A DNA stretch of 64,000 nucleotides from Paenimyroides ummariense (GCF_900115115.1 NZ_FOVI01000015.1:1-64000), one strand, 5' to 3'; shown: positions 17,370 through 27,720, counted from the first letter of the stretch. The notes: generated by a model not told the origin, from the sequence alone. Translations and numbers: made by a program.

Positions 17370-20300
17370 ATGAAACACTTTTATTTACTGCTACTACTTG
17401 TTTTTACAACAACTATTCATGCACAAGATTTTTCTAAAGAATGGCAAAGAGTTTACGAATTAGAAAAAGAGGGGAGTTATAAAACACTGAAAAAAAACAT
17501 TGATGATTTATATTCTAAAGCCAATAAAGCTAAGAATGAAACAGAAAAGGCAAAGGCTGTTCTTTTTAAAATGAAATTAGAAAACGTTTTGGAAGAAGTA
17601 AATTACCAAAAGAAAATTGATCGTTTGCAGCAAGAACTATCGAAAAGCAACGGAATTTACAAAGAGGTTTACCGCTGGTATTATATTAAAACCCTTATGG
17701 CAGCTTATGATTCTAAGCAATATTCTTGGAGCAGAAACTCTTTGGTAGAAAATACAACGGCTGAACTTCCTGTAAATATCGATTTATGGTCTAAAGATCA
17801 TTTTAAAAACGTTGTGAACGAACAAGTAAATTTGCTTTTTAAGCAAGATCAGTTGTTAAAACAAACAAAGCTTTCAGGTATTAAAGATTTAGTTTTTTTT
17901 GATGAAATTGATTATAACTTAAACCAATCTGTTTACGAGTTTTTTGCAATTAATTTTATTAATGAATATTCTTATAGCTCGTCAATAATTCAACCTTTAA
18001 ATGATGAATTATTTCGATTTGACTCCTCTTTTCATCAACAAAAAATAATCTTTCCTCCTAAAAATGACGATTTAAGAAACGAATTAGGAAAAAAAGCTGT
18101 TGAGTTGTTTCAAAAACTAGAAGCGTACTACATTTTAACAAATCAAAATAAGTCACTAGATAAAATAAGATATCTGCGTTTTGAAAAGTATGCAAAAGAT
18201 AAATCGGCAGAAGGAGAAACTTTTCAAAACCTTGGAAAAAATCTATCAACCACTTTTTATAAAAATCGTTGGTATTCAGATTATGCTAATAAATTAAGTA
18301 AAGAAGCCAATAAAACCAATAAAAAAGATTACTACAACCGCTCGCTAAATGCAATTGCCGAAGTTAAAAAAAGCGCAGATGAAAACGATCAGCTAAATCA
18401 TGTACAAAAATTAGAAAATAGTATAAAAGAAAAAGATTTTGCCGTATCGCTTAAAAAAGAAGTCTATGAAGGCGAACCTGTGAAATACTTAATTGATTAT
18501 AAAAATATAGATACTTTGTATTTTGCGTATTACAATTTTTCTAATCATACGGTTTTAAACGATAGTATCTATCAATTAGTAGTTAAAAATCAGCAGCCAA
18601 TTAAAACTACTTCGCGTGTTTTACCTAAAGATTTAATGTACTTTCAAACTTCAACAGAAGTTTTAGGAGAGCAGTTACCGTTGGGAAATTATCTGTTGGT
18701 AGCTTATTCTGATATAGATGATTTAAAAAAGTTTAGTCACCAGCATATTATTTCTTTTAAAACCACCAATGTATCGATAATTACAAAAAATAGTGGGGGA
18801 GATTCTTATACTATTTATGTTCTAAATCCAAAGACAGGAAATCCGTATAAAAATATATTAGTTAAATATCAAAATAAAAGCTATACAACCGATGACGCAG
18901 GAAAAGTAATTGTTTCGGACACCAGAGGGTACAATAAAGATAATATTGTAAAGGTTTTTATGCAAAATGAAACCTACCAAACAAACTTGTATTTAGATAG
19001 TTACAATGCTGAATACGTGAATAAAGAAAATACTAAACGAGAAGCGGAAATTAATTTGTTTACAGACAGATATATTTATCGACCTGGACAAGAAGTACAT
19101 TTTAAAGGCATTTTGTACGTAGTACAAAAAGATGGAAACAACGTTTTGGAAAATAAATCTTTTAATGTGGTTTTAAAAGATGATAATTCTGATGAGGTTA
19201 ATAAACTAACTGTTAAAACCAACGAATTAGGTGCTTTTAGCGGTACTTTTTTATTGCCTAAAAACATAGCAACAGGCGACTTTTATATTGAAGTTGATGA
19301 GCTAGATGAATATACTGATAAGACAGAAGAAGAATTTTGGGAGAATTTATATTTTCCAATGGCAAGTTTCAGGTATAAAGTAGAAGAATACAAACGCCCA
19401 ACTTTTGATTTTGAAGTAGAAGAAATAAAACAAAACGTTTATTTTGATGAAAAAGTAACCATAAAAGGTAAAGCAAGTAGTTTGGCAGGTGGTGCAATTG
19501 CAAATGCTAAAGTAAAGCTAAACATTAATTCATCTTTTTACGATAGCGAAAAAAGAGGCTCAATAACTTTGGTAGATTCAAAAGAAGAACTATTTACCAA
19601 CGATCAAGGTTTTTTTGAATATACCTTTACAGTTAAGTCTGATTCTATTAGTGAAAAAGCAAAAACAAACCCTATACAAACGCATGTTTATTATGAGATT
19701 GAAGTAATAGATCAAGCAGGTGAAGTTCATGAAACCGACGGGCAATTTACTGTTGCCAACACAAAATATAGATTAAATGCTTACAATTACAATGTATCGG
19801 TTACAAACAAACCTTTAAGTGTTACTGTTAATTCTACCAGTCATAACAACGATTTTTTACCTGTAACCGGTAAAGTGAAAATTTATCAAACCTTACCTGT
19901 TAATCATTTTTATAAAAGCAGACATTGGAATGTTCCCGAATTAGCATCTATAAATGAAAAAACATTTAGAGAGTTATTTCCTTACGAAACCTATTCGTTA
20001 AACGATGAAAAAGTAGCTGATAAAGTATTGGTTTACGAAGGAGCATACACCACACAAAAAGACAAAGATTTTGAATTAGATATTAAGAATTGGAAAACCG
20101 GGCGTTATAATTTTGAATTTGAAATTTCGGACGAAAAATCTGGTTTGCCAATTAAAGCTGAAACAACGTTTAATATAAAAAATGCCGATGAAAAACTGGC
20201 AACAAACGAAAATTTTACAGTAGTAAATCATTTAAAGTCAAATTCAAGTCAGTTGGTTTTAGAAACCAATAGCATATACGATCATGTTACGTTGTATGTA

Positions 20301-23300
20301 GAATATTTCGACCGAGATGCAAATATTAAAGCACTTAATTTCAACATAAAAAAAGGCACACAGCAAATTAAAATTCCTTTGGTTAATAGTACAGAAAACG
20401 AATCGGTTTCTTACAGTTGGTTTTTTGTATACAATCATCAGCTTTATTCAAACAGAGGAAATTATAACATAGAAAAAAGTAAAACAAATGAAGATTTTCT
20501 ATGGAATGTTGAATGGCAGTCATGGAACGATAAATTAAATCCTGCCGAACAATATAAATGGAAACTACTGCTTAAAAATGCCAAAAATAATAAACCTTAT
20601 CAAGGTGAGTTTTTAGCAAGTATGTACGATGCTTCTTTAGATTTATTGTTGAAAAATTCTTCGGAATATGGCACAGAATGGGCTACAAATGCACATAAAA
20701 TAAACAATTATGTGTATGCATATTTTTCATTGCCTAGAAAAGCAGATATCGTTCAAAAGAACCATTTAAACACTTCTAACTACTATTATAACAACTCTTT
20801 TTATTGGAATACATGGAACTATTACGGTTGTACTTTTACTACACATAATTATTATAATCCTGCTTTTCAAAATCAACAAAGTAAAAATGTAGGGTTTCAG
20901 GTTGAAGTACGTGATGCTAAAACCAATAAATTTATTTCCAATGCTGTTGTAGTGAATCTTAAAAATTCAAACAAGACAATAACTAACGAAGACGGTTTTG
21001 CAAAAGTCTTGGGCAACAAAACGGCTTTAGTGGGTATTACAGCAGTAGGTTATAAAAACTTAAAAGTAGAATTAAAACAAGGTTTAACTGTTATTCATTT
21101 AGAACTTGTAGATGAACTTGTTTCAAAAATTTCGTACGATAGATTTAACGACGATATTAAAACATTCAACAAAATTTACAAGTACTATGTTGAACGTGTT
21201 GAAGGATTTTCTGATGTTTTAAACGAAGAACAACTGTTCACGCAAAAAGTTTTAAATAATGATGAAACACTGACCTATGATGTTATAGATGATAGCAATA
21301 TTATTAAAGATGGCGTTTTAAAAACCATAAAAGGTATTGTAAAAACCCAAGATGGAGATCCAATTCCTGAGGCAACTGTTATGGTTCTTGATACTGATAA
21401 AAGTACCGAAACCGATGTAGAAGGAACTTATCAAATTAAAGCTTCAGCAGGCGATCGTATTCAAGTTAATTATGAAGGATTTACTACCGAAACATTGTAT
21501 GTAAATCAAGCATCAATTCTAAACTTTGTTTTGTTAGAAGATCATTCTATAATTATGAATGATGTAGTCGTTGACACATATAGAACAGGTGGTGCAGAAA
21601 AAAGTAGTAAAGGGACAGGAAGTGGAGAAAGATTTATTGTAGCATCTAAAACAGTAGAAGGCAGACCAAATGCAAGTTTTATACAAACATTACAAGGTCA
21701 GGTTCCGGGGTTAAATATATCTACAGAAGCCCAAACTACTGTAAATTCTACAACAATTTATGGGAAAAATACACTTGAAGACACGCATAATAATATCACT
21801 TTACGCAAAAACTTACAAGAAACTGCGTTTTTCTTTCCGCATTTAAAAATTCAGAAAGATGGATTGGTAGAAATTGACTTTACCGCACCCGAAGCATTAA
21901 CAAAATGGAAATTCCGTGGATTGGCACATAATAAAACCACCGATTTTGTTTATGTAGAAAGTTTAAGCAAAACTCAGAAAGATGTAATGATTCAGCCAAA
22001 CATGCCACGTTTTGTTCGTGAAACCGATGTGGTTGTTTTAAAAGCGCGCGTAAGCAATACCACCAATGCACCGTTGCAGGCAACTGCTGTTTTGCGTTTG
22101 TTTAATACCGTTACCGGCAAGGATTTAACCGATAAAATTATTAAAACCGATAAGTTGGTTCTAACAACAATTAATGGTTTAAGTGCCAATACGGTTAGTT
22201 GGTCAGTTGAAATTCCTAAAGACATCGAAGGTTTGCAATACCGCATTTCTGTAAAAGCAGGCAATTTTACCGATGGTGAAGAAAGCGTAATTCCTGTTTT
22301 TAGCAATAGAACATTGATTACCGAAACCGCTGCTATTTGGCAATTGGGAAAACAAAATAAAGAATATAAACTTGATAATTTACTAAACAACAATTCACAA
22401 ACGTTGAAAAATCATCAGTTTGTGGTGGAAATTTCGCACAACGCCACATGGTTAACTATGCAGTCGTTGCCTTATTTATATGATTTTCAGCATACGTGCA
22501 ATGAACAAATTTTTGCCAAGTATTTTGCCGATGTTTTAGCGTTGCATGTGTTGGAAAAAAATCCTAAGATTAAAGATTTGATTTCTGAATGGAAGAATAA
22601 TCCAAAATCGAAGTTAGAAGATAATGAAGAATTGAAACAATTGATGCTTCAGGAAACTCCGTGGATGAAAGATTTAGTTTCAGATCAAGAGAAAAAAGCA
22701 CAGTTAGCAGCTTACTTTGATATGGATCGATTGGAAAAAGAAGCCGACGAAATTATAAAAACATTAGGCGAACGTCAAAATCCTTCGGGTGGTTTCGGGT
22801 GGTTTTCAGGCGGATATGAAAATACTTACATAACACAGCACATTTTGGTTACGGCGGCACAATTAGATAAATTGGGTATTTCGCATTTTAATGATACCGA
22901 TGTTAAAAACATGGTAAACAAAGCGCACCGTTTCATTGATGTTGCTATTCAAAAAAATCTAAATACAACATATAAAAAAATATCAAATTATGCAGCAATC
23001 GATTATGCTTTTGTGAAGAGTTATTATTCGAAAGATTTTGCAATTCCTGCCGATGTTTCTAAACAATTAGATCAAAATTTTAGTGATTTAAAGAAAAATT
23101 GGGTAGAATTATCGCTTCAAAACAAAGCCAAACTCGCAATAGTTTTAAACAGAAAAGGCGATACAACTTGGGCAAAACAAATTCTAAATCAGTTAAATGA
23201 AAGCGCGGTGATCGATGAAACTTATGGAATGTATTGGAAAGAAAACAGCAACGAGTATTATTACTATCACAATGCAGCCGAAGTTCAGGCATTGATTATT

Positions 23301-24098
23301 GAGGCTTTTAAAGAGATTGATAACAACCAAACTACGCTTCAAAAATTAAATGCGTGGTTGTTAAGTCAGAAATTAAATAAAGATTGGGGCACCACAAAAG
23401 CAACCACATCGGCAATTTATGCGCTGTTGTTATCAAATTCAACCGAAATGGTAAAGGCAGATAAAGTGGTTGTGTCGGTAGCAAATCAAACCATAAAAAA
23501 CAATGAAACTGCAGAAAATCAAACAGATGATTTGTTAGGGTATCAAACGTATCAATGGAAAGCAAATGAAATCACAAACGATTTTGGTAATGTATCGATA
23601 AAAAACAAAAGCGAAAAACCTGTTTTTGGTGGAATCTATTGGCAATATTTCGAAGATTTTAATGCGGTGAAAGATGCAACTAACGAAATCTTGAAAATTT
23701 CAAGAAAATTCTATATTGAAAATTCCGACAAAAAGCTGGAGGAAATTTCAAATAAAACCAAACTTAAATTAGGACAAAAAGTAATTATTCGTTTAGAAAT
23801 TACAGCCGAAAAAGATATGGAATTCATTCATATTAAAGATATGCGTGCGGCAACTTTTGAACCTGTTGATGTGCTTTCGGGCTACAAATACAAAAACAAT
23901 TTGCGTTATTACCAATCAACACGAGATGCTGCCACCAACTTTTTTATTGATTATTTGAATAAAGGTAGTTATGTGATTGATTATGAAGTGCGATTGAATA
24001 ACGAAGGCAGTTTTACTAGCGGTATTTCAACCATTCAAAGTATGTACGCACCAGAGCACACCGCACACACCGCCGGTAAAACCATAAAAGTTGAGTAA
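17370..24098 (+). CDS. Giant alpha-2-macroglobulin family protein with plug-like insert
   Basis: This 2242-residue secreted protein has a signal peptide (MKHFYLLLLLVFTTTIHA). A coiled N-terminal third is followed by macroglobulin beta domains; MG2 starts near residue 560 with FTDRYIYRPGQEVHFKG. Carboxypeptidase-regulatory-like modules lie at about 1170-1245 and 1318-1395. An insert at about 1390-1462 resembles the start of a SusC-type TonB plug (RPNASFIQTLQGQVPGL). The bait/thioester part has Cys1710-Asn-Glu-Gln1713 (HTCNEQIF), which keeps the CxEQ pattern needed for a thioester. An alpha-toroid (GFGWFSGGYENTYITQHIL) follows. Bacterial macroglobulins trap proteases at the envelope. The protein is about 500 residues longer than typical bacterial members. 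It is monocistronic. Confidence 0.9.
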   Translation: MKHFYLLLLLVFTTTIHAQDFSKEWQRVYELEKEGSYKTLKKNIDDLYSKANKAKNETEKAKAVLFKMKLENVLEEVNYQKKIDRLQQELSKSNGIYKEVYRWYYIKTLMAAYDSKQYSWSRNSLVENTTAELPVNIDLWSKDHFKNVVNEQVNLLFKQDQLLKQTKLSGIKDLVFFDEIDYNLNQSVYEFFAINFINEYSYSSSIIQPLNDELFRFDSSFHQQKIIFPPKNDDLRNELGKKAVELFQKLEAYYILTNQNKSLDKIRYLRFEKYAKDKSAEGETFQNLGKNLSTTFYKNRWYSDYANKLSKEANKTNKKDYYNRSLNAIAEVKKSADENDQLNHVQKLENSIKEKDFAVSLKKEVYEGEPVKYLIDYKNIDTLYFAYYNFSNHTVLNDSIYQLVVKNQQPIKTTSRVLPKDLMYFQTSTEVLGEQLPLGNYLLVAYSDIDDLKKFSHQHIISFKTTNVSIITKNSGGDSYTIYVLNPKTGNPYKNILVKYQNKSYTTDDAGKVIVSDTRGYNKDNIVKVFMQNETYQTNLYLDSYNAEYVNKENTKREAEINLFTDRYIYRPGQEVHFKGILYVVQKDGNNVLENKSFNVVLKDDNSDEVNKLTVKTNELGAFSGTFLLPKNIATGDFYIEVDELDEYTDKTEEEFWENLYFPMASFRYKVEEYKRPTFDFEVEEIKQNVYFDEKVTIKGKASSLAGGAIANAKVKLNINSSFYDSEKRGSITLVDSKEELFTNDQGFFEYTFTVKSDSISEKAKTNPIQTHVYYEIEVIDQAGEVHETDGQFTVANTKYRLNAYNYNVSVTNKPLSVTVNSTSHNNDFLPVTGKVKIYQTLPVNHFYKSRHWNVPELASINEKTFRELFPYETYSLNDEKVADKVLVYEGAYTTQKDKDFELDIKNWKTGRYNFEFEISDEKSGLPIKAETTFNIKNADEKLATNENFTVVNHLKSNSSQLVLETNSIYDHVTLYVEYFDRDANIKALNFNIKKGTQQIKIPLVNSTENESVSYSWFFVYNHQLYSNRGNYNIEKSKTNEDFLWNVEWQSWNDKLNPAEQYKWKLLLKNAKNNKPYQGEFLASMYDASLDLLLKNSSEYGTEWATNAHKINNYVYAYFSLPRKADIVQKNHLNTSNYYYNNSFYWNTWNYYGCTFTTHNYYNPAFQNQQSKNVGFQVEVRDAKTNKFISNAVVVNLKNSNKTITNEDGFAKVLGNKTALVGITAVGYKNLKVELKQGLTVIHLELVDELVSKISYDRFNDDIKTFNKIYKYYVERVEGFSDVLNEEQLFTQKVLNNDETLTYDVIDDSNIIKDGVLKTIKGIVKTQDGDPIPEATVMVLDTDKSTETDVEGTYQIKASAGDRIQVNYEGFTTETLYVNQASILNFVLLEDHSIIMNDVVVDTYRTGGAEKSSKGTGSGERFIVASKTVEGRPNASFIQTLQGQVPGLNISTEAQTTVNSTTIYGKNTLEDTHNNITLRKNLQETAFFFPHLKIQKDGLVEIDFTAPEALTKWKFRGLAHNKTTDFVYVESLSKTQKDVMIQPNMPRFVRETDVVVLKARVSNTTNAPLQATAVLRLFNTVTGKDLTDKIIKTDKLVLTTINGLSANTVSWSVEIPKDIEGLQYRISVKAGNFTDGEESVIPVFSNRTLITETAAIWQLGKQNKEYKLDNLLNNNSQTLKNHQFVVEISHNATWLTMQSLPYLYDFQHTCNEQIFAKYFADVLALHVLEKNPKIKDLISEWKNNPKSKLEDNEELKQLMLQETPWMKDLVSDQEKKAQLAAYFDMDRLEKEADEIIKTLGERQNPSGGFGWFSGGYENTYITQHILVTAAQLDKLGISHFNDTDVKNMVNKAHRFIDVAIQKNLNTTYKKISNYAAIDYAFVKSYYSKDFAIPADVSKQLDQNFSDLKKNWVELSLQNKAKLAIVLNRKGDTTWAKQILNQLNESAVIDETYGMYWKENSNEYYYYHNAAEVQALIIEAFKEIDNNQTTLQKLNAWLLSQKLNKDWGTTKATTSAIYALLLSNSTEMVKADKVVVSVANQTIKNNETAENQTDDLLGYQTYQWKANEITNDFGNVSIKNKSEKPVFGGIYWQYFEDFNAVKDATNEILKISRKFYIENSDKKLEEISNKTKLKLGQKVIIRLEITAEKDMEFIHIKDMRAATFEPVDVLSGYKYKNNLRYYQSTRDAATNFFIDYLNKGSYVIDYEVRLNNEGSFTSGISTIQSMYAPEHTAHTAGKTIKVE

Positions 24099-24125
24099 GT
24101 TTACCAATTTAAGGCGAAGATTAGC

Positions 24126-24133
24126 TATCTTTG
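24126..24133 (+). promoter_or_regulatory. -7 box for the gene at 24168
   Basis: TATCTTTG matches the TAnnTTTG consensus exactly, 34 bases upstream of the ATG. A TTTA at 24100-24103 is a weak -33 candidate at a long 22-base spacing. Confidence 0.5.
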
Positions 24134-24167
24134 ACAATTATTCTAAAATAGATTAGAACATTATTTA

Positions 24168-24731
24168 ATGACAATAACAGGTACAATTAACCAGGTTTTT
24201 CCTAGGTTTTACTATAAAGAAGGCAAAAAAATTAACTATTATGAATTATTGGTTTCGTACAATTTTTATAATGGTGTGAACGAAATTTTATTGTTGGCAA
24301 AAGATTTTGATAAACGCGATTTAAACAATAAAGAACAGTTGTTTGTGTTTGAATTTGATATTGCAAGTAAGTTTGTAAACGATAAATTAATGACCGATTT
24401 TTACTTACAGTCGTACAAAAAAGTAAACAATCAAAACGAAAATCCGTTGATTGTAATTCGTACCTATTTTGAAAAATCTGGGTTTGAAGTTTTAAACAAA
24501 CAAGAAGTTAAAAAACGCGTAAAAGTGTTTGGGAAGTTTACATCAATCCACAGAAACCAACCGCCTTTGTTTTGCTATTTCTGGGAAGATAACCACTTTT
24601 TGGTAGATATAAACAAGGTTTCTAAAATACAGTTAAACTGCCGCAGCCTGCCTTACAAAGACAAATACATAAGTAATGTTGAGGTTTGGCGAACTATGGA
24701 AAACGATAATTTTATAGGAAGTATTTTATAA
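24168..24731 (+). CDS. Hypothetical protein, 187 residues
   Basis: I do not recognise a family. The protein is soluble-looking, with no signal peptide or membrane helix. It is rich in aromatic and charged residues and opens with a beta-type segment (MTITGTINQVFPRFYYKEGKKINYYELLVSYNF). A later strand-rich part follows (KRVKVFGKFTSIHRNQPPLFCYFWED). It could be a small beta-barrel, but no motif supports a function. It has its own exact -7 promoter box and is followed by a terminator hairpin, so it is probably monocistronic and real. Confidence 0.7.
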   Translation: MTITGTINQVFPRFYYKEGKKINYYELLVSYNFYNGVNEILLLAKDFDKRDLNNKEQLFVFEFDIASKFVNDKLMTDFYLQSYKKVNNQNENPLIVIRTYFEKSGFEVLNKQEVKKRVKVFGKFTSIHRNQPPLFCYFWEDNHFLVDINKVSKIQLNCRSLPYKDKYISNVEVWRTMENDNFIGSIL

Positions 24732-24733
24732 AG

Positions 24734-24764
24734 AAAAGTGAAGTTAAGAAGCTTCACTTTTTTT
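24734..24764 (+). terminator. Terminator after the 24168 gene
   Basis: A 10-bp stem (AAAAGTGAAG and its complement) with an 8-base loop is followed by a T-run. It starts 3 bases after the stop codon. Confidence 0.85.
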
Positions 24765-24794
24765 GTTATCTTTATACTATCTGCAGAGTAAATT

Positions 24795-24956
24795 ATGAAA
24801 AATATTTTATATTTAATAGGAGCATTTTTGCTTGCAGTAATAGTGGTATTACTTACAAATTCTTTTAAGAATGAATACGTTTCAATTATCATAGGTATTC
24901 TAATTATTAGTATATATACTTACTTTTTTAGAAAGTGGGAAATAAAAAGAAAATAG
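24795..24956 (+). CDS. Small two-helix membrane protein, 53 residues
   Basis: The ATG at 24795 opens a 53-codon frame: MKNILYLIGAFLLAVIVVLL, a short loop TNSFKNEYV, a second helix SIIIGILIISIYTYFF, and a basic end RKWEIKRK. Two helices with a positive tail make a plausible small membrane protein. It lies between a terminator (24734-24764) and the convergent terminator at 24979. TATCTTTA at 24767-24774 could be its -7 box. No homologue is recognised. It could be a chance frame, so confidence is moderate. Confidence 0.5.
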   Translation: MKNILYLIGAFLLAVIVVLLTNSFKNEYVSIIIGILIISIYTYFFRKWEIKRK

Positions 24957-24978
24957 TATAAACTCTATAAAAAGATAA

Positions 24979-24998
24979 AGCCCTGAAATTTCAGGGCT
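24979..24998. terminator. Convergent terminator at the end of mutB
   Basis: The 20-base perfect palindrome AGCCCTGAAATTTCAGGGCT lies 5 bases from the end of mutB. It can terminate both the minus-strand mutase operon and the small plus-strand gene. Confidence 0.85.
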
Positions 24999-25003
24999 CT
25001 TGT

Positions 25004-27127
25004 TTATTCTGTATCTAACAGCACATTTAAAATCGTAATGGCAGCGTCGGCAATTCTGGTTCCGGGACCAAAAACGGCTACTGCTCCTGAATCGAACAAA
25101 TACTGATAATCTTGTGCAGGAATAACTCCGCCGACAATTACCATAATATCCTCACGACCGTATTTCTTTAGTTCTTCAATAACCTGCGGTACCAAAGTTT
25201 TATGACCAGCAGCTAATGACGAAACACCTAAAATATGTACATCGTTTTCAACGGCTTGCTTGGCTGCTTCGGCAGGTGTTTGAAACAACGGACCCATATC
25301 TACATCAAAACCAACATCGGCATAACCCGTAGCAACTACTTTTGCACCACGATCGTGCCCGTCTTGTCCCATTTTAGCAATCATGATACGTGGACGACGT
25401 CCTTCTTGTTTTGCAAAATCGTCGGCAAGTTGTTTTGCCTTGGCAAAATTTTCATCGGTTTTAATTTCTTTGTTGTACACGCCGCTAATGGTTTTAATTT
25501 GTGCTTTGTATCTGCCGTAAACTTCTTCCAATGCATCAGAAATTTCTCCTAATGTAACTCGGTTTTCAGCTGCTGTAACAGCCAATGCCAATAAATTGCC
25601 TTCGCCCGTTTTTGCTGCATTTGTTAAAGCTGTTAAACTTTGTTTTACTTTATTGTTATCACGAGTGGCTTTAATTTTATTTAAGCGTTCGATTTGCTGC
25701 TGACGAACAACTTGGTTATCAACTTCTAGAATCTGTAAAGGATCTTCTTTTTCCAATCGATATTTGTTCACTCCCACAATAATATCCTGACCAGAATCGA
25801 TACGAGCTTGTTTACGAGCCGCTGCTTCTTCGATACGCATTTTAGGAATTCCAGCTTCAATAGCTTTGGTCATTCCACCATACGATTCTACTTCTTCAAT
25901 CAATTTCCAAGCTTTTTCAGCAATCTCCGCCGTTAAACTTTCAACATAATAACTTCCTGCCCATGGATCAACCGTTTTACAAATTTTCGTTTCTTCTTGC
26001 AAGAAAATCTGCGTATTACGGGCAATTCGAGCAGAAAAATCTGTTGGTAAGGCAATAGCTTCGTCCAACGCGTTGGTGTGTAACGATTGTGTTCCGCCAA
26101 AAGCAGCAGCAGCAGCTTCAATAGCCGTACGAGCCACATTGTTAAAAGGATCTTGCTCGGTTAAACTCCAACCCGAAGTTTGACAATGTGTACGCAATGC
26201 CAATGATTTTTCTGAATTGGTGTTAAACTGTTTTATCAATTTAGCCCAAATCATTCTACCGGCGCGCATTTTGGCAATCTCCATAAAATGATTCATACCA
26301 ATTGCCCAGAAAAACGAAAGGCGTGGTGCAAATTCATCAACTTTCATTCCGGCAGCCAATCCCGTGCGAATGTATTCTAAACCATCGGCTAAGGTATAAG
26401 CCAATTCAATATCAGCGGTAGCACCGGCTTCTTGCATGTGATAACCCGATATAGAAATTGAGTTGAATTTAGGCATGTTTTTGCTGGTATAATCAAAAAT
26501 ATCAGCAATAATTTTCATGGATGGGGTAGGTGGATAAATGTACGTATTACGCACCATGAACTCTTTTAAAATATCATTTTGAATGGTTCCTGAAAGTAAT
26601 TTTTCATCTACGCCTTGCTCTTTTGCAGCAACAATATAAAATGCCAAAATAGGTAACACAGCACCGTTCATGGTCATAGAAACCGACATTTCATCTAATG
26701 GAATCTGATCGAACAAAATTTTCATATCTTCCACCGAATCAATCGCTACGCCGGCTTTACCAACATCGCCCACCACACGTTCGTGATCAGAATCGTAGCC
26801 GCGGTGCGTTGCCAAATCAAAAGCAACTGAAAGTCCTTTTTGCCCCGCAGCTAAATTTCTTCTATAAAAATCATTACTTTCTTCAGCAGTAGAAAAACCT
26901 GCATACTGACGAATAGTCCACGGGCGACGAACGTACATTGTTGCATAAGGTCCGCGTAAATTAGGTGCGAAACCGGCACCAAAACCAATATGTTCCAGTT
27001 CTTCAACATCGGCTAACGTATAGGTTTGTTTTACCTGAATACCTTCGGCTGTTTCAAAAGAATTTAGATTATCTGTTACGGTTTTCTTTTGATGTGGTAA
27101 TTGTATATTTTGTATGTTTTTTCTCAT
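25004..27127 (-). CDS. mutB: Methylmalonyl-CoA mutase large (catalytic) subunit
   Basis: This 707-residue B12 enzyme interconverts methylmalonyl-CoA and succinyl-CoA as a heterodimer with MutA in the cytosol. The N-terminal TIM barrel carries the substrate-selecting Tyr75 (TIRQYAG) and Arg193 (MVRNTY). They are spaced exactly 118 residues apart, as in the Propionibacterium enzyme, and differ from the Phe/Gln of IcmF. Other catalytic-site motifs are [11 protein letters not shown] and [10 protein letters not shown]. The C-terminal cobalamin domain has DGHDRG and the GGVIPAQD segment. It is last in an operon with udk, a divIC-like gene, mutA and an inserted toxin-antitoxin pair. No separate meaB chaperone gene is nearby. 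Confidence 0.96.
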   Translation of the reverse strand: MRKNIQNIQLPHQKKTVTDNLNSFETAEGIQVKQTYTLADVEELEHIGFGAGFAPNLRGPYATMYVRRPWTIRQYAGFSTAEESNDFYRRNLAAGQKGLSVAFDLATHRGYDSDHERVVGDVGKAGVAIDSVEDMKILFDQIPLDEMSVSMTMNGAVLPILAFYIVAAKEQGVDEKLLSGTIQNDILKEFMVRNTYIYPPTPSMKIIADIFDYTSKNMPKFNSISISGYHMQEAGATADIELAYTLADGLEYIRTGLAAGMKVDEFAPRLSFFWAIGMNHFMEIAKMRAGRMIWAKLIKQFNTNSEKSLALRTHCQTSGWSLTEQDPFNNVARTAIEAAAAAFGGTQSLHTNALDEAIALPTDFSARIARNTQIFLQEETKICKTVDPWAGSYYVESLTAEIAEKAWKLIEEVESYGGMTKAIEAGIPKMRIEEAAARKQARIDSGQDIIVGVNKYRLEKEDPLQILEVDNQVVRQQQIERLNKIKATRDNNKVKQSLTALTNAAKTGEGNLLALAVTAAENRVTLGEISDALEEVYGRYKAQIKTISGVYNKEIKTDENFAKAKQLADDFAKQEGRRPRIMIAKMGQDGHDRGAKVVATGYADVGFDVDMGPLFQTPAEAAKQAVENDVHILGVSSLAAGHKTLVPQVIEELKKYGREDIMVIVGGVIPAQDYQYLFDSGAVAVFGPGTRIADAAITILNVLLDTE

Positions 27128-27181
27128 GAATTTTTTAAATAATCTTCAAATTCATTAATAATTTTAATTTCTGAATATTTA

Positions 27182-27475
27182 CTATTCTGGATATTTCTTG
27201 GTACTTCTTGATGTGTGAAAGCAAGAAAGTATTTTTATTATATGTTTATCCTCGTCAACATGATAGAAAATAAGAAATGGAAATTTATTTAAAGGTATTG
27301 CCCTAAATTCTTTATATCTATTTTGAAAATAAGGATTCGTCTCCAATTTTTTATAATTAGTCTCTACAGCATTATAAAACCTTTGAGCTAAAGACTTATT
27401 TATTTCATTATAATAAGCTATCGCATTTTCAATTTCTTGTTGAGCTCTTTTTGAAACAATTACCTTAAAAACCAT
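27182..27475 (-). CDS. RelE/ParE-superfamily toxin
   Basis: This 97-residue basic protein has the ParE/RelE order: an N-terminal strand (FKVIVSKRAQQEIENAIAYY), a helical hairpin, then strands ending FPFLIFYHVDEDKHIIKILSCFHTSRS. The helix-1 pattern A-x2-E-I-x3-I-x-YY is typical of ParE-like members. They inhibit gyrase or, in RelE types, cleave mRNA on ribosomes. Which of these applies cannot be told. It overlaps the antitoxin gene by 11 bases, as usual for such pairs. It lies inside the mutA-mutB operon, which is unusual. Confidence 0.85.
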   Translation of the reverse strand: MVFKVIVSKRAQQEIENAIAYYNEINKSLAQRFYNAVETNYKKLETNPYFQNRYKEFRAIPLNKFPFLIFYHVDEDKHIIKILSCFHTSRSTKKYPE

Positions 27476-27692
27476 ATTTTTTTTTCAAAAGATCTAATGA
27501 TTCTTGTGATGTAATATATTCTGTTTCAGGTTCGTTAAGGCGGTTTTCTAAAATGATTTTTTGCTCTTCAGAAAGATCACTGTCAATTGTTTTTAATACA
27601 ATTACTTCAACTTCATCGGCATTAAAATCATCGGGTAAATTAATAATTACCTGTCGGTTTTTTACTTTCACTATTTCTCTGATTGCTTCCAT
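27465..27692 (-). CDS. Antitoxin of the ParE/RelE-type pair
   Basis: This acidic 75-residue protein directly precedes and overlaps the toxin. The N-terminal half (REIVKVKNRQVIINLPDDFNADEVEVIVLK) looks like a swapped-hairpin or ribbon DNA-binding start. The acidic helical C-terminus (SEEQKIILENRLNEPETEYITSQESLDLLKKK) would wrap the toxin. It likely autorepresses its own promoter. An AT-rich TAATTTTT element at the very end of mutA (27716-27723) could be that promoter. Confidence 0.78.
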   Translation of the reverse strand: MEAIREIVKVKNRQVIINLPDDFNADEVEVIVLKTIDSDLSEEQKIILENRLNEPETEYITSQESLDLLKKKYGF

Positions 27693-27720
27693 GGTCTTCT
27701 TTTTCTGAAAGTTACAAAAA

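Noticed and set aside
17301..17378. N-terminal extension of the TlpA-like lipoprotein.
   Set aside because: It would hide the lipoprotein signal and overlap the divergent macroglobulin gene.
21992..22393. 133-codon antisense frame in the macroglobulin gene.
   Set aside because: It is a shadow of a conserved coding region with no independent support.
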